This document shows positions 1 through 8,452 of a DNA stretch of 64,000 bases, piece after piece; position 1 is the first letter of the stretch, and the number at the start of each line of letters is the position of its first letter. Under the pieces are notes generated by a model, which had not been told where the DNA came from, made no database searches, and saw nothing but the letters and a program-made list of their open reading frames with translations. The position numbers were made by a program, and so were the translations under genes. Location: assembly GCA_028873965.1 (NCBI GenBank), contig JAPPMU010000068.1, positions 1 to 64,000 on the forward strand, written 5' to 3'. Source of the DNA: Chloroflexota bacterium (GTDB lineage: Bacteria > Chloroflexota > Dehalococcoidia > Lucifugimonadales > UBA3495).

Positions 1-52
1 ACTATGACTCATTGCATCCTACTTATGCCAGTACAGGTTTGATCGAGTACTA

Positions 53-406
53 GTGGCGCAGCAGGCCACGGAAACTGACTTCGCCATCGCATCCGAGTCG
101 GAGTTGATCGGAGGGATTGGGATCCAGACGCAGCGGGACGTCCATCGCCGTTCGGGCGAGATCGGCTACTGGCTGGGTGAGCCCTTCTGGGGGCGCGGCA
201 TCGCCACCGCAGTGCTGCGCACGTTCACCGAGTATGCGTTCGAGCAGTTCGACCTGGTGCGCGTGTACGGCTACGTTTACGAGTGGAACCCCGCCTCGGC
301 CCGGGTGCTGGAGAAGGTGGGTTACCAATTCGAGGGCCGCCTGAAAAAGAGCGTCACCAAAGACGGCCAGGTCATCGACCAGTTTGTGTACGCGATTACC
401 CGCTGA
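53..406 (+). pseudogene. GNAT (RimJ/RimL-type) acetyltransferase, N-terminally truncated
   Basis: The 117 residues are the C-terminal two thirds of a GNAT N-acetyltransferase of the RimJ/RimL type, which moves acetyl from acetyl-CoA to an amine. The motif EIGYWLGEPFWGRGIA contains the acetyl-CoA pyrophosphate-binding loop (Q/RxxGxG/A-like), and NPASARVLEKVGY is the typical motif B end. Full members have about 170-180 residues, so some 55 N-terminal residues, including beta strands 1-3, are missing. Reading upstream in frame reaches a TGA at 5-7 with no homologous sequence and no ATG. The GTG at 53 is only the first possible start. It is either a decayed gene or one frameshifted near the left edge. 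Confidence 0.7.
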
Positions 407-464
407 GTAAGGCGTCAGTTGCGGCAACGCTCCTCACGCTCAACCCACTTTGCGATGTAGGAAC

Positions 465-572
465 GTCAGAAGCAGGATTTACGGGATTTTATGATTGGAC
501 AGGATTGGGATATTTCTGCGTCAGAAGTTTCCAATCCTGATAATCCGTAAATCTCGAAAATCCTGATTCTGA
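465..572. repeat. Palindromic hairpin element, family R3, copy 1
   Basis: An imperfect palindrome about 108 bp long opens with gtcagaagcaggatttacgg and closes with aaatcctgattctgac, with internal pairing between the AT-rich arms. A second copy lies at 13217-13304. It sits between the convergent ends of the GNAT fragment and the deacetylase gene, and could also act as a bidirectional terminator. Confidence 0.7.
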
Positions 573-594
573 CGATTTTAGTTGGGGGCAATGC

Positions 595-1509
595 TCACGC
601 CGTCGGCGGGTTGTCCCGGTACCAGTCGACGATCTCCGATCCGGTGGCGGCCCACACGCCGCCGCGACGCATCATGCGGCCCAGCGCCCGGTCCAGGTAG
701 CCGATGCGGAAGGGCTGGCCGATGAGCCAGGGGTGCAGGTTCAGCGCCATCACCCGCCCGTTCTGCCGGCCGTCCTCGTACAGCGTTTCGAAGCTCTCCT
801 CCAGGAGCTGCTGGTACCGGCCGACGACCACCCGGCGTTCCCACATGGCGGATATGTCGTCCAGCTCCCACATGATGGGCAGGGTGAACATTTCGCCGTG
901 GGGACTGTGCAGCGGGTAGGGCTGCTCGTCGTTGACCCAGTCGCAGACGTAGCGCAGGCCGGCCTCGGACAGCAGCTGCGGGGTGCGGTTGGACTCGCCG
1001 TATTCCGGCCCCAGCCAGCCGGCGGGCGCGCCGCCAGTGGCGCGGGACAGGGCGGCCACCGATTGGCTGATGTACTCCCGTTCCGCATCCTCCGACATGT
1101 TGCTGGTTATCATCTGCGACAGGGACACGCCGTGGCCGATGATCTCGGCGCCGGCCTCCTGGCAATGGCGCACCAGGTAGGGATAGTTCTCGGCGGTCAT
1201 GGCGTCCATGGCCACCGTGGCCGGGATGCCGTGTTTTTGCAGGGTATCCAGCACGCGGAATATTCCCACCCGGTGGCCATATTCCCGGTGGGACAGCCGG
1301 GCGTAGTCCGGGAACCCACGGGCGCCCAGGCCGCCGGAGAAGGGCGTGGTGAAGCTGTCGGCCGGCGGGTCCCATTCCGGGTGTTCGAGATTGACAATCA
1401 CGCACAGGGCAACCCGCGCGTTATCCGGCCAGCGCAGGATGCCCCGCGTGTTGAAAGGCGACCAGTCGTAGTGCGGGTGGTCCATCCCGAAGCGCCGTTC
1501 TGCGGGCAT
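595..1509 (-). CDS. Polysaccharide deacetylase-family protein (PuuE allantoinase-like)
   Basis: A 304-residue protein of the NodB/polysaccharide deacetylase superfamily, on the branch that includes the metal-independent allantoinase PuuE, which opens cyclic amides rather than deacetylating sugars. Supporting motifs are the RWPDNARVAL strand near residue 27, HREYGHRVGIFRVLD, and EIIGHGVSLSQ followed by a MSEDAE helix, where PuuE-like proteins have GHG in place of the HxxxH metal motif. The C-terminal HPWLIGQPFRIGYLD block is also typical. The ATG at 1509 follows a GGAGA ribosome-binding site. The next gene upstream on the same strand is a paralogue (1744-2652), but repeats separate them. The substrate is unknown; a cyclic amide or N-acyl compound is an inference. 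Confidence 0.8.
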   Translation of the reverse strand: MPAERRFGMDHPHYDWSPFNTRGILRWPDNARVALCVIVNLEHPEWDPPADSFTTPFSGGLGARGFPDYARLSHREYGHRVGIFRVLDTLQKHGIPATVAMDAMTAENYPYLVRHCQEAGAEIIGHGVSLSQMITSNMSEDAEREYISQSVAALSRATGGAPAGWLGPEYGESNRTPQLLSEAGLRYVCDWVNDEQPYPLHSPHGEMFTLPIMWELDDISAMWERRVVVGRYQQLLEESFETLYEDGRQNGRVMALNLHPWLIGQPFRIGYLDRALGRMMRRGGVWAATGSEIVDWYRDNPPTA

Positions 1510-1535
1510 GACTTTATCTCCTCTCTGGTGGTGAT

Positions 1536-1626
1536 GTCATTGCGAGGAGCGCAGCGACGTGGCAATCCGGTTGGCGTAGCAACGGCTCTGGTCGCAACGA
1601 GATTGCCGCGCTGCGCTCGCAATGAC
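1536..1626. repeat. Inverted-repeat element R1, copy 1
   Basis: About 91 bp begin with gtcattgcgaggagcgcag and end with gctgcgctcgcaatgac, so the ends are inverted repeats of each other. Related copies lie at 10203-10339, 15636-15783, 15804-15907 and 51682-51840. This copy lacks the outer arms (CCTCATGCGTACCCA) seen in three others. Confidence 0.85.
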
Positions 1627-1642
1627 GAACTGAACTGGGCGC

Positions 1643-1671
1643 TCTGGATTCCCGCTTTCGCGGGAATGACG
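1643..1671. repeat. Palindrome R2 (single arm)
   Basis: A 29-bp palindromic unit with the core attcccgctttcgcgggaat, flanked by TCTGG and GACG. The family recurs at 12193-12271, 20767-20795, 54080-54178 and 54951-55049, usually as two arms in opposite orientation. This copy leads directly into the 20-bp tandem array at 1660. Confidence 0.85.
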
Positions 1672-1739
1672 AGTCGGGCGCGGGAATGATGAGTCGGGCG
1701 CGGGAATGATGAGTCGGGCACGGGAACGACGATTTAGGC
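1660..1739. repeat. Four tandem 20-bp units derived from R2
   Basis: The unit gcgggaatgatgagtcgggc occurs at 1680-1699 and 1700-1719 exactly, with variant copies at 1660-1679 and 1720-1739. The first unit begins inside the right half of the R2 palindrome, so the array seems to have grown from the edge of that element. It ends just beyond the 3' end of the second deacetylase gene (stop at 1744). Confidence 0.9.
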
Positions 1740-1743
1740 GCGA

Positions 1744-2652
1744 TCACCCGTTCAACTGCGCCGCGTGGGCCACCGCCTCGTCGTAGTAGTTGGCGATGTA
1801 GTACTCGGCGATGTCGTCGGCGGTGGTCTGCCAGACGCCGTCGTGGGACATGATGTAGCTCAATACATCGTCCAGGTACCGGGCGCGGTGAGGCTGGCCG
1901 ATGAGGTAGGGATGGAGGGCGATGCACATGACCCGGCCGCTCTGGGCGCCTTCCTGGTAGAGCTGGTCGAACTGGGCCTTGCAGATCTCGGCGAAGTAGT
2001 CGCCCTCGTAGTGCTGCCGGAACAGCGGCGCGTCGTTCAACTCGATGGAGTACGGCACCGACACCAGCTTGCCGCTGTTGACCCGGATGGGCACAGGCTG
2101 GTCGTCGTGCATCCAGTCGGTGTGGTAGATGAGGCCGGCCTCGGCCATCAGGTCGGGGGTGCGCTCGGTTCCGGAGATGGCCGGGCCCAGCATGCCCTTG
2201 AGCTGCTTGCCGGTGTGGCGCTTCAGGGTGTCGATGGTGTCCCGGTAGAACTCCCGCTCCTGTTCCTCGGTGTAGTTGTTCAGGTAGCGGGTGTTGTAGA
2301 TGCCGTGGCTCATGAAGTCCCAGTTGCGTTGCACCATGGCCTCGCCGATCTCGGGGAAATGCTCCAGCACGGCCATGTTCAGGGACACGCAGCAGCGGAT
2401 GTTGTACCGGTCCAGCACGTCGGCCATGCGCCAGAAGCCCACCCGGTTGCCGTAGTCCCGATAGGAATACTGCTGCACGTCGGGATAGGGCATGCGCGGC
2501 CAGGGATCGCGGTTCCCGTCGAATTCCGGCTCGTACTCGTAGTGCTCGACGTTGGGAGCGATCCACAGCGCGACCCGGGCGTCGTTGGGCCACTTGATAA
2601 CGGGGCGGTCGATGATGGGGCTGTAATCTACGCGGTTCGGCGGCAAAGGCAT
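1744..2652 (-). CDS. Polysaccharide deacetylase-family protein (PuuE-like), paralogue
   Basis: A 302-residue paralogue of the preceding deacetylase. It shares KWPNDARVALWI, SYRDYGNRVGFWRMAD, DFMSHGIYNTRYLNNYTEEQ (PuuE-like, again without the second metal His) and ALHPYLIGQPHRARYLD. The ATG at 2652 was chosen because AGGAGAGG stands 8 nt before it; a GTG three codons upstream is the alternative. The product is presumably cytoplasmic, since no signal peptide is seen. Two such genes side by side suggest a small duplicated family acting on related substrates, but nothing here names the substrate. Confidence 0.8.
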   Translation of the reverse strand: MPLPPNRVDYSPIIDRPVIKWPNDARVALWIAPNVEHYEYEPEFDGNRDPWPRMPYPDVQQYSYRDYGNRVGFWRMADVLDRYNIRCCVSLNMAVLEHFPEIGEAMVQRNWDFMSHGIYNTRYLNNYTEEQEREFYRDTIDTLKRHTGKQLKGMLGPAISGTERTPDLMAEAGLIYHTDWMHDDQPVPIRVNSGKLVSVPYSIELNDAPLFRQHYEGDYFAEICKAQFDQLYQEGAQSGRVMCIALHPYLIGQPHRARYLDDVLSYIMSHDGVWQTTADDIAEYYIANYYDEAVAHAAQLNG

Positions 2653-2811
2653 GGCGAACACCTCTCCTGGTGGTGGGACCTTCGAGACCCATGCGAAGGA
2701 TGCGATGCGGTGCCCGGCAGTGTAAACAGCGGAGTTGGGCCCGTCAACGAACCGTCAGGGAGTAGAACTTCCCACTTCCGCGATTGCGTATGGACTTTGC
2801 AGCGTCGATAG

Positions 2812-3081
2812 TCAGCGGCGAATAGCCCACAATCGCCGGAATTCATCCGCCGTCAGCGGGCAATTTACCAAGTCGTCAAGTTCAGAGTTGGTAAGCTTCA
2901 GCCGTTTGGCGGTATCCGAAAGAATGTATTGGGGCAACTGGCCGCGGCTGGAATGCGAGAACTTTGCAACCCGGTGTTCCCGGCCATCGAATTCGAACCA
3001 CCAGAAAACGTGGTGACGACGCCTATCTTCTACCGCGCCCAACTTGCGCCGCAAAGCCCGTTGCAACTCCCTGACGTCCAT
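2812..3081 (-). CDS. Small basic protein, possible HicA-like toxin partner
   Basis: An 89-residue basic protein with the segments HVFWWFEFDGREHRVAKFSH and GQLPQYILSDTAKRL. Its size, the His/Phe/Lys-rich core and its position 6 nt downstream of an acidic small gene resemble type II toxin-antitoxin pairs such as HicBA, where the small dsRBD-fold protein cleaves mRNA. No diagnostic family motif is certain. This is a hypothetical protein with toxin-like context, not a named toxin. Confidence 0.5.
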   Translation of the reverse strand: MDVRELQRALRRKLGAVEDRRRHHVFWWFEFDGREHRVAKFSHSSRGQLPQYILSDTAKRLKLTNSELDDLVNCPLTADEFRRLWAIRR

Positions 3082-3087
3082 CCGGGA

Positions 3088-3426
3088 TTACCCGTGAGCG
3101 CAGCGGCGGATGATGCCACGCAATTTCGCCAGGTCGGCGGCGGCTGATGCGCCAAGTCTGGCCTCCCGCTCTTCCAAAGATTCGCGGTACTCCGACAATG
3201 ACGTCAGCAGGTCCTGAACCGCCTCTTCAACCGATGCGCCCTCTCCGTACTCCTCAACCGTCAGGTGATGAGAGACAGCCAGCACTTCCTCCCCGGAAGC
3301 CTGAATCTCCACCACGAGGTCTGCGGTCAACTCCCAATCACCATCCCACGAGCAATCGGACGGGATGACGTGCAACACTTTGCCCGGACCGGGCCGGTCG
3401 GCATAAAGGTTGGATGGTTCAGCCAT
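3088..3426 (-). CDS. Small acidic protein, possible antitoxin partner
   Basis: A 112-residue protein, first gene of a two-gene minus-strand unit with the 89-residue protein. The core resembles the HicB partial-RNase-H-like domain pattern: a short beta-rich stretch (ELTADLVVEIQASGEEV), then EEYGEGASVEEAVQDLLTSL, then a charged helix. That pattern (strands, a periodic xGEGxSxEEA turn, a helix) is common in HicB-like antitoxins. The ATG at 3426 follows a GGAGGT-type site. An HTH or RHH DNA-binding domain is not obvious, so the assignment is tentative. Confidence 0.5.
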   Translation of the reverse strand: MAEPSNLYADRPGPGKVLHVIPSDCSWDGDWELTADLVVEIQASGEEVLAVSHHLTVEEYGEGASVEEAVQDLLTSLSEYRESLEEREARLGASAAADLAKLRGIIRRCAHG

Positions 3427-3564
3427 GGGACCTCCGCACGCTCGGGGACATAATGCTTACTGTAGGATTGACAGCGTCGCTTATTTCATCATTTGCGCAG
3501 GCAGTGAGTGCCGGTAGATAGCAGGATTTAGCAATAATGTAAACGCCGGACGGTGATGACGGTG

Positions 3565-3594
3565 TTGGTACAGGCTTTAGCACAGTGCTATCAT
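3565..3594 (+). promoter_or_regulatory. Sigma70-like promoter
   Basis: A -35 TTGGTA (3565-3570) and a -10 TATCAT (3589-3594) are 18 bp apart, with a TG one base before the -10. They lie just upstream of the frameshifted cyclase-like gene. Predicted only from sequence. Confidence 0.45.
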
Positions 3595-3621
3595 GGAAAT
3601 GAAAATGACGCAAGCGGGACG

Positions 3622-4601
3622 ATGCGAAGATTGGACGCTCAGATGCAATCCGACGGAAAACATCTCATGAACAGCAGTCACAATGATGATAATTTGCAGC
3701 ACGACGCACCCGTCCTGCCAAATGGTAATTGGCGCCATTACATGGATGCTTTTGCAATCTCGAACGAGTTTTGCAAAAGCATCGGGGCGTCCATTATGAA
3801 AGGCGGGGAAGGCACCATCTCTGTTCCATTGGCGAATATTCATCCGGCACCCGAGAATTTGCTCGAACCTTTGGGAGATCATCTATGCTTTTATAGCGAT
3901 CTCCTGGGGTTTTCTTCCGAGATGGAATCAAGTGGTACTGATAGCCTGCCCGATTTTTATGGCGCCGCATACATCGCGGCAAGTCAGCATCCCTCAGTAC
4001 AAACCTATCTGCTTTCGGATTCTTTCATGGCGTTTGCGGCGGCCGATCAAGCGAACGAGTTACTCTCTTTGATTCAGTTCGTTCTCTCAAATTGGCGTTC
4101 CGATGGTCTCCTACCGCGATCTTCAATCGGTTTTGGCATCTTCGTGGAACGAAAACCAACATTTGGCAGGATCCCCCAAATTTCTTTGGTGTCCAAGTCT
4201 CCGGGACTGCGTTAGTGGACGCGGCCAATATGCACAAGACCAGACCGCTGGGTACCCGCATTCTCTTGTCTCCTTCTGCTCGGCGAAAACTGGGTTCCAT
4301 CACATCGGTTAGCATAGCAGAAGACGCCAAAGGAACTATCGAAGTATTTTTGGGAAGTACCCCCGGAAGCGCATTATTTGACTGCATATACTATCTGCTG
4401 TGTTTGAGAGACCTCGAGCCGGGTACGCACGTTTTCGACCATTACGTATGGTCAATAGCGTCTCGGGCTTACTCAGGGGGAGAAATAGTGCTCAACGTAG
4501 CCATAAATTTGTGCCCTCCTGATTACGAAGAGGCAAAGTTAAACACCATATATGGCGAGGTACAGGAGGTATTGGGGGCATATCGTCCAGTAGAGCCATA
4601 G
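3622..4601 (+). pseudogene. Nucleotidyl-cyclase-like protein, broken by a -1 frameshift
   Basis: Two overlapping frames encode one protein. The upstream frame carries CFYSDLLGFSSEM and YLLSDSFMAF, spaced like the two metal-binding Asp segments of class III cyclase homology domains, then GFGIFVERKPTFG. The downstream frame resumes with NFFGVQVSGTALVDAANMHK and RILLSPSARRKLG, the pattern that follows the core in cyclase-like proteins. The switch falls near 4170-4185, around a C5 run followed by AAATTT, and needs one missing base. The true start is uncertain (3622, 3643 or 3667). Whether it ever made a cyclic nucleotide is unknown. Base composition looks lower in GC than the neighbours, suggesting acquisition. 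Confidence 0.55.
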
Positions 4602-4633
4602 GGAAATGGTTTGCCAGTGAACTTTCCGGTGAG

Positions 4634-4768
4634 TTACGCCGCCATGCCCATCTCCCGCAGCCGGGCCACCAGGTATTCCTGCAGGCGGTCCCCCTTCACC
4701 CGGTTGCAGTGGGCGCAGAGCAGTTGCAGATTTTCGATGTGATCCGTGCCGCGGATGGCGCCCACGGC
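4634..4768 (-). pseudogene. Remnant of an HNH nuclease C-terminus
   Basis: About 44 residues, RGTDHIENLQLLCAHCNRVK followed by GDRLQEYLVARL, are the C-terminal half of an HNH domain: the DHI...NLQLLC..CN..KG pattern with CxxC zinc residues and the second Asn/His region. The N-terminal part is missing, and the open frame continues antisense to the CoA-transferase gene without homology. It is most likely the leftover of an HNH nuclease or a methylase-HNH fusion. Confidence 0.65.
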
Positions 4769-4816
4769 AAAAACGCCGTACCATGGCGCGGAGACGACGA
4801 ACTGCAAGGGGGCGCG

Positions 4817-7243
4817 ATGGCGCAGGTCTTTGATGGGATCACCGTCCTGGATTTCACCAGCGGGCGGGCCGGGGGCGTGGCCACGATGGTCATGTCCGAC
4901 TTCGGCGCTGAAGTTATCAAGGTCGAGCCCCCGAGCGGCCAGAAGTTCCGGGATGTGCCGGGCTCCATCCAGTGGAACCGGGGCAAGAAGAGTGTCGTCC
5001 TGGATCTGAAGACGGATGAGGGACGGAAAAACGCGCATAAGCTGGCGCGGCTGTCCGACGTGGTGGTCGAGAACTTCCGGCCGGGCGTCGCTCAGCGGCT
5101 GGGCGTCGACTACGAGAGCCTGCGTGATGGCCATCCCGGGCTGGTATATGCCACGCTGACCGGGTTCGGATCCGAAGGGCCCTACGCTAACTACAAGGGT
5201 TACGACGGGGTGGTGGCTGCCAAGAGCGGCCGAATGATGATGTTCGCCGAGCAGAACCCCCGGGAAGGCCCGAATTACGTGGTGGTGCAGGGGGTCTGCC
5301 ACGCGGCGGCTACGGCGCTGATCCGCGGCATCACGGCGGCCCTGTACGTGCGGGAGAAGACCAGCCTGGGCCAGCAGGTGGAGACCAGCATGCTGAAGGC
5401 CGTGACCACCTACGACCACGTTTCGTGGGTGTACGGCCAGATGATCGAGAACCTGCCCGACACCTACCCGCCGGACCCCAGGGTGGGCATCGGGCGGCCC
5501 AACCCCACGGGCTACCTGCCGGCCCGCACCAAAGACGGCCAATGGATCCAGCTGGGCAACGTGGTGGAGCGGCTGTTCCGGTCCATGATGCACTGGCTGG
5601 ACATGGACTTCATCTACGAGGACCCGCGATTCGAGCGCGCGCCATTCCTGGATCAGGAAGCCGTGGCCGCCCTGGAACGCATCATGCTGGAGAAGGTGCA
5701 GGAGAAGACCCTGCAGGAGTGGATGGACATATTCCTGGGCGAGGCCGGCAACGTTGCCGCCGAACCCTATTACACCTCCGAGCAGGCGCTGGACCATCCC
5801 CAGATCGTGCACAACGGGAACGTCCAGGACGTGCACGTGCCGGGCGTGGGCGACACGCGACAGCTCGGCCCAATAGTGAGCATGAGCGGTACGCCGGGAA
5901 AAACCCAGGGTCCGGCTCCAGCATTGGGCCAGCACACTGCGGAAGTCCTGGCGCGGTTGGGCAACGGCCCCGTCGGGCGTTCCAACGGGAAAAATGCGCT
6001 CATGCCGAAACACGCGCTGGAAGGGATAACCCTGCTGGACCTGGGCACGGTAATCAATGGCCCGCTGGGTTGCGCCCTGGTCGCCGAGCTGGGCGCGCGG
6101 GTGATCCGAATCGAGGCGCCCGGAGGCGACTGGGGCCGGCAAGGTATGCCGATGTCAGTGCACCGCACCATGGCGGGCTCCGAGGACATCTGCCTGGATC
6201 TCAAGACGCCGGAGGGCCAGGAGATCATGGGCAAGCTGGCGGCCAAAGCAGACCTGCTGCTGCACAGCATGCGGCCGGGCGCTCCCGAACGCACGGGCAT
6301 CGGCTACGAACAGCTGGCGAAAATCAACCCCAACCTGGTGTACCTGTACGCCGGCGGCTACGGCTCCACCGGGCCCTACTCGCACCGGCCGTCCATGGCG
6401 CCCATCGCTGGCGCCGTGTCCGGAGGCGGCGTGGCCCAGATGGGTCGGGACGCTTTCCCGCCGCCGGATCAGGCCATGTCCATCGACGAAATCACCGCCG
6501 TCTCCCGGAAGCTCAAACGCGCCAACGACGGCACCGCCGATCACAATACGGGCATGGTAAACGCGGTGGGACTGGTGCTGGGCCTATACGCCCGCGAGCG
6601 CACCGGCAAGGCGCAATACGTCGAGTCCACCATGATCGCGGCCAACGCCTACGCCAACATCGACGATTTCTACTGGCACCAGGGCAAGCAGCCGCGCCCG
6701 CTGCCGGACGGGGACGGATACGGCCTGCACGCCCTCTACCGCCTGTACCGGGCGAAGACCGGCTGGGTGTTCCTGGCCTGTCCATTCGAGGATGAGTGGC
6801 AGTCCCTGTGCCGCACCATTGACCGGACCAACCTGCTGGATGATCCCCGGTTCGCTACTCCCCAGGCGCGCCAGGAGCACGACGATGCTCTTGCCGCAGA
6901 GTTGGCCCAAGTGTTCGCCACCGACGAACCGCTCCATTGGGAACGGCTGCTCACCGCTGCCGACGTCATGTGCGTCAAGGCCGAGGACCGGGGGATGTAC
7001 TTCTTCTTCAACGAGGACCCTCACGTACGCGATAGCGGAATGCTCACCCAGGTGGAAGCGCCGCGGTTCGGCGAGTTCTGGCGATATTCTCCGGTGGTCG
7101 ATTTCTCCGCAACGCCGGGGCGGGTCGGCCCGGGGCCGCTGAAGGGGCAGCAGACCCGCCCCATCCTCCGGGAGCTGGGGTACAGCGACGAGCAGATCCA
7201 TGACCTGCAACAGCGCAAGGTCGTATTCTGGGAGGAGGAATAA
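4817..7243 (+). CDS. Tandem double-domain family III CoA-transferase (CaiB/BaiF)
   Basis: An 808-residue protein made of two complete family III CoA-transferase domains, about residues 1-395 and 396-808. Each opens with the Rossmann-like signature (GITVLDFTSGRAGG and GITLLDLGTVINGP) and contains NRGKKSVVLDLK- and GYGSTGPY-type segments. Usual members are about 400 residues and work as dimers, so this is a covalent pair. The catalytic Asp of the VDxSM motif is Glu in both halves (Glu189 in VETSM, Glu603 in VESTM). The ATG at 4817 was chosen because the domain begins there; upstream sequence in the same frame overlaps the HNH remnant. First gene of an operon with a thiolase-like protein 6 nt downstream; probably loads CoA onto a carboxylic acid. 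Confidence 0.9.
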   Translation: MAQVFDGITVLDFTSGRAGGVATMVMSDFGAEVIKVEPPSGQKFRDVPGSIQWNRGKKSVVLDLKTDEGRKNAHKLARLSDVVVENFRPGVAQRLGVDYESLRDGHPGLVYATLTGFGSEGPYANYKGYDGVVAAKSGRMMMFAEQNPREGPNYVVVQGVCHAAATALIRGITAALYVREKTSLGQQVETSMLKAVTTYDHVSWVYGQMIENLPDTYPPDPRVGIGRPNPTGYLPARTKDGQWIQLGNVVERLFRSMMHWLDMDFIYEDPRFERAPFLDQEAVAALERIMLEKVQEKTLQEWMDIFLGEAGNVAAEPYYTSEQALDHPQIVHNGNVQDVHVPGVGDTRQLGPIVSMSGTPGKTQGPAPALGQHTAEVLARLGNGPVGRSNGKNALMPKHALEGITLLDLGTVINGPLGCALVAELGARVIRIEAPGGDWGRQGMPMSVHRTMAGSEDICLDLKTPEGQEIMGKLAAKADLLLHSMRPGAPERTGIGYEQLAKINPNLVYLYAGGYGSTGPYSHRPSMAPIAGAVSGGGVAQMGRDAFPPPDQAMSIDEITAVSRKLKRANDGTADHNTGMVNAVGLVLGLYARERTGKAQYVESTMIAANAYANIDDFYWHQGKQPRPLPDGDGYGLHALYRLYRAKTGWVFLACPFEDEWQSLCRTIDRTNLLDDPRFATPQARQEHDDALAAELAQVFATDEPLHWERLLTAADVMCVKAEDRGMYFFFNEDPHVRDSGMLTQVEAPRFGEFWRYSPVVDFSATPGRVGPGPLKGQQTRPILRELGYSDEQIHDLQQRKVVFWEEE

Positions 7244-7249
7244 CCGGCA

Positions 7250-8440
7250 ATGCCGCCCAACATCATTCCCGCCGACACCAACGGCATACGCGACCAGGCC
7301 GCCATCGTCGGCGTAGGCGAAACCGAATTCTCGTGGGACTCCGGCCGCAGCGAGCTCCAACTCGCCTCGGAGGCAATCAAAGCCGCGTGCGACGACGCCG
7401 GAATCGCGCCCCAGGACATCGACGGCCTGATCCGCTACGACATGGAGTCGAACCACGAGACCCTGCTGACGCAGTCCCTTGGCATCAAGAACCTGCGGCA
7501 TTGGGAATCGATCTCCTACGGCGGCGGCGCGGGCAACGCGACGGTGGGACACGCGGCCGCTGCCATCGCCGCCGGCTACGCCAACTACGTGGTGTGCTTC
7601 CGCGCCGCCAACCTGCGCTCCGGCGTGCGCCTGGGTCGAGCCCGGGGGCCGGAGAGCATACCCGGCGGGGCGGACAGCTTTGCCGTTCCCTGGGGCAGCA
7701 TGGCGCCGGCGCACCGTTTCGGCATGTTCGTGCACCGCTACATGCACCAATACGGCGCCACCAGCCGCCACTTCGGTTGGGTCGCGGTGACCCTGCGGGA
7801 GCACGCCTCGCGGAACCCCCGCGCTCTACGCCGGGAGCCCATCACCATCGACGACCACCAGAACTCCCGCATGGTGGTGGACCCGCTGCACGTGCTGGAC
7901 TTCTGCCAGGAGAACGACGGCGCGGCCGCAGTGGTGCTCACGACGCCCGAGCGCGCTCGGGAGTTGCGCCATGCCAACACTCTGACCCTGGTCGAGGCGG
8001 CGGCGCAGGGGGCGGGTCCGCGAAACGACGGCATCGTGTACCGTCCCGACCTGGCCGTGGCCGAATCGGAGCACACCGCACGGGATCTGTGGGCGCGGGC
8101 CCGGCTGAGCGCGGCGGACATGGACGCGATGATGTTCTATGACCACTTCACGCCGTTCTGCCTGATCAACCTGGAAACCTACGGGTTCGTGCCCCGGGGC
8201 GAGGCCAAGGATTTTGTGGAGGGCGGCGCCAACATCCGGTTCGACGGGATGCTGCCTGTCAACACCCACGGGGGCAACCACTCCGAGGCCTACATCCACG
8301 GCTTGACCCACGTGCAGGAGGCGGTGCGTCTCATTCGCGGCACATCCACGTCCCAGCCGCCACACAAGACGATCAACCGCGTCCTGTCATGCAGCAGCGT
8401 GGCTCAGTTGAGCGGCGCCGTGATCATCCGCCGGGGATAG
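7250..8440 (+). CDS. Thiolase-fold protein lacking the nucleophilic Cys (lipid-transfer/aldolase type)
   Basis: A 396-residue thiolase-superfamily protein of the SCP2/Ltp type. The N-terminal VGVGETEFSWDSG and the C-terminal NTHGGNHSEAY segments are typical, but the nucleophile segment reads SYGGGAGNATVG (residues 89-100) with no Cys, so thiolysis or Claisen chemistry is unlikely. Cys-less Ltp2-like proteins paired with a DUF35 OB-fold protein cleave beta-hydroxyacyl-CoA side chains by retro-aldol chemistry. The DUF35 partner follows 12 nt downstream here, so a retro-aldolase complex is the best inference. The substrate, perhaps a steroid-like or branched acyl-CoA, is not known. Confidence 0.85.
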   Translation: MPPNIIPADTNGIRDQAAIVGVGETEFSWDSGRSELQLASEAIKAACDDAGIAPQDIDGLIRYDMESNHETLLTQSLGIKNLRHWESISYGGGAGNATVGHAAAAIAAGYANYVVCFRAANLRSGVRLGRARGPESIPGGADSFAVPWGSMAPAHRFGMFVHRYMHQYGATSRHFGWVAVTLREHASRNPRALRREPITIDDHQNSRMVVDPLHVLDFCQENDGAAAVVLTTPERARELRHANTLTLVEAAAQGAGPRNDGIVYRPDLAVAESEHTARDLWARARLSAADMDAMMFYDHFTPFCLINLETYGFVPRGEAKDFVEGGANIRFDGMLPVNTHGGNHSEAYIHGLTHVQEAVRLIRGTSTSQPPHKTINRVLSCSSVAQLSGAVIIRRG

Positions 8441-8452
8441 CGAGGAACTGCA

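Noticed and set aside
1765..2811. Long plus-strand open frame over the second deacetylase
   Set aside because: Its composition is the mirror of the real gene on the other strand, with no domain and no ribosome-binding site.
4160..4190. Programmed -1 frameshift in the cyclase-like gene
   Set aside because: No X XXY YYZ slippery heptamer in the right phase and no clear downstream pseudoknot; a mutation or read error is simpler.
4634..6142. Long minus-strand open frame of 502 codons antisense to the CoA-transferase
   Set aside because: Only its last 44 codons match a known domain (HNH). The rest is a His/Val/Gly-rich shadow of the high-GC coding strand.
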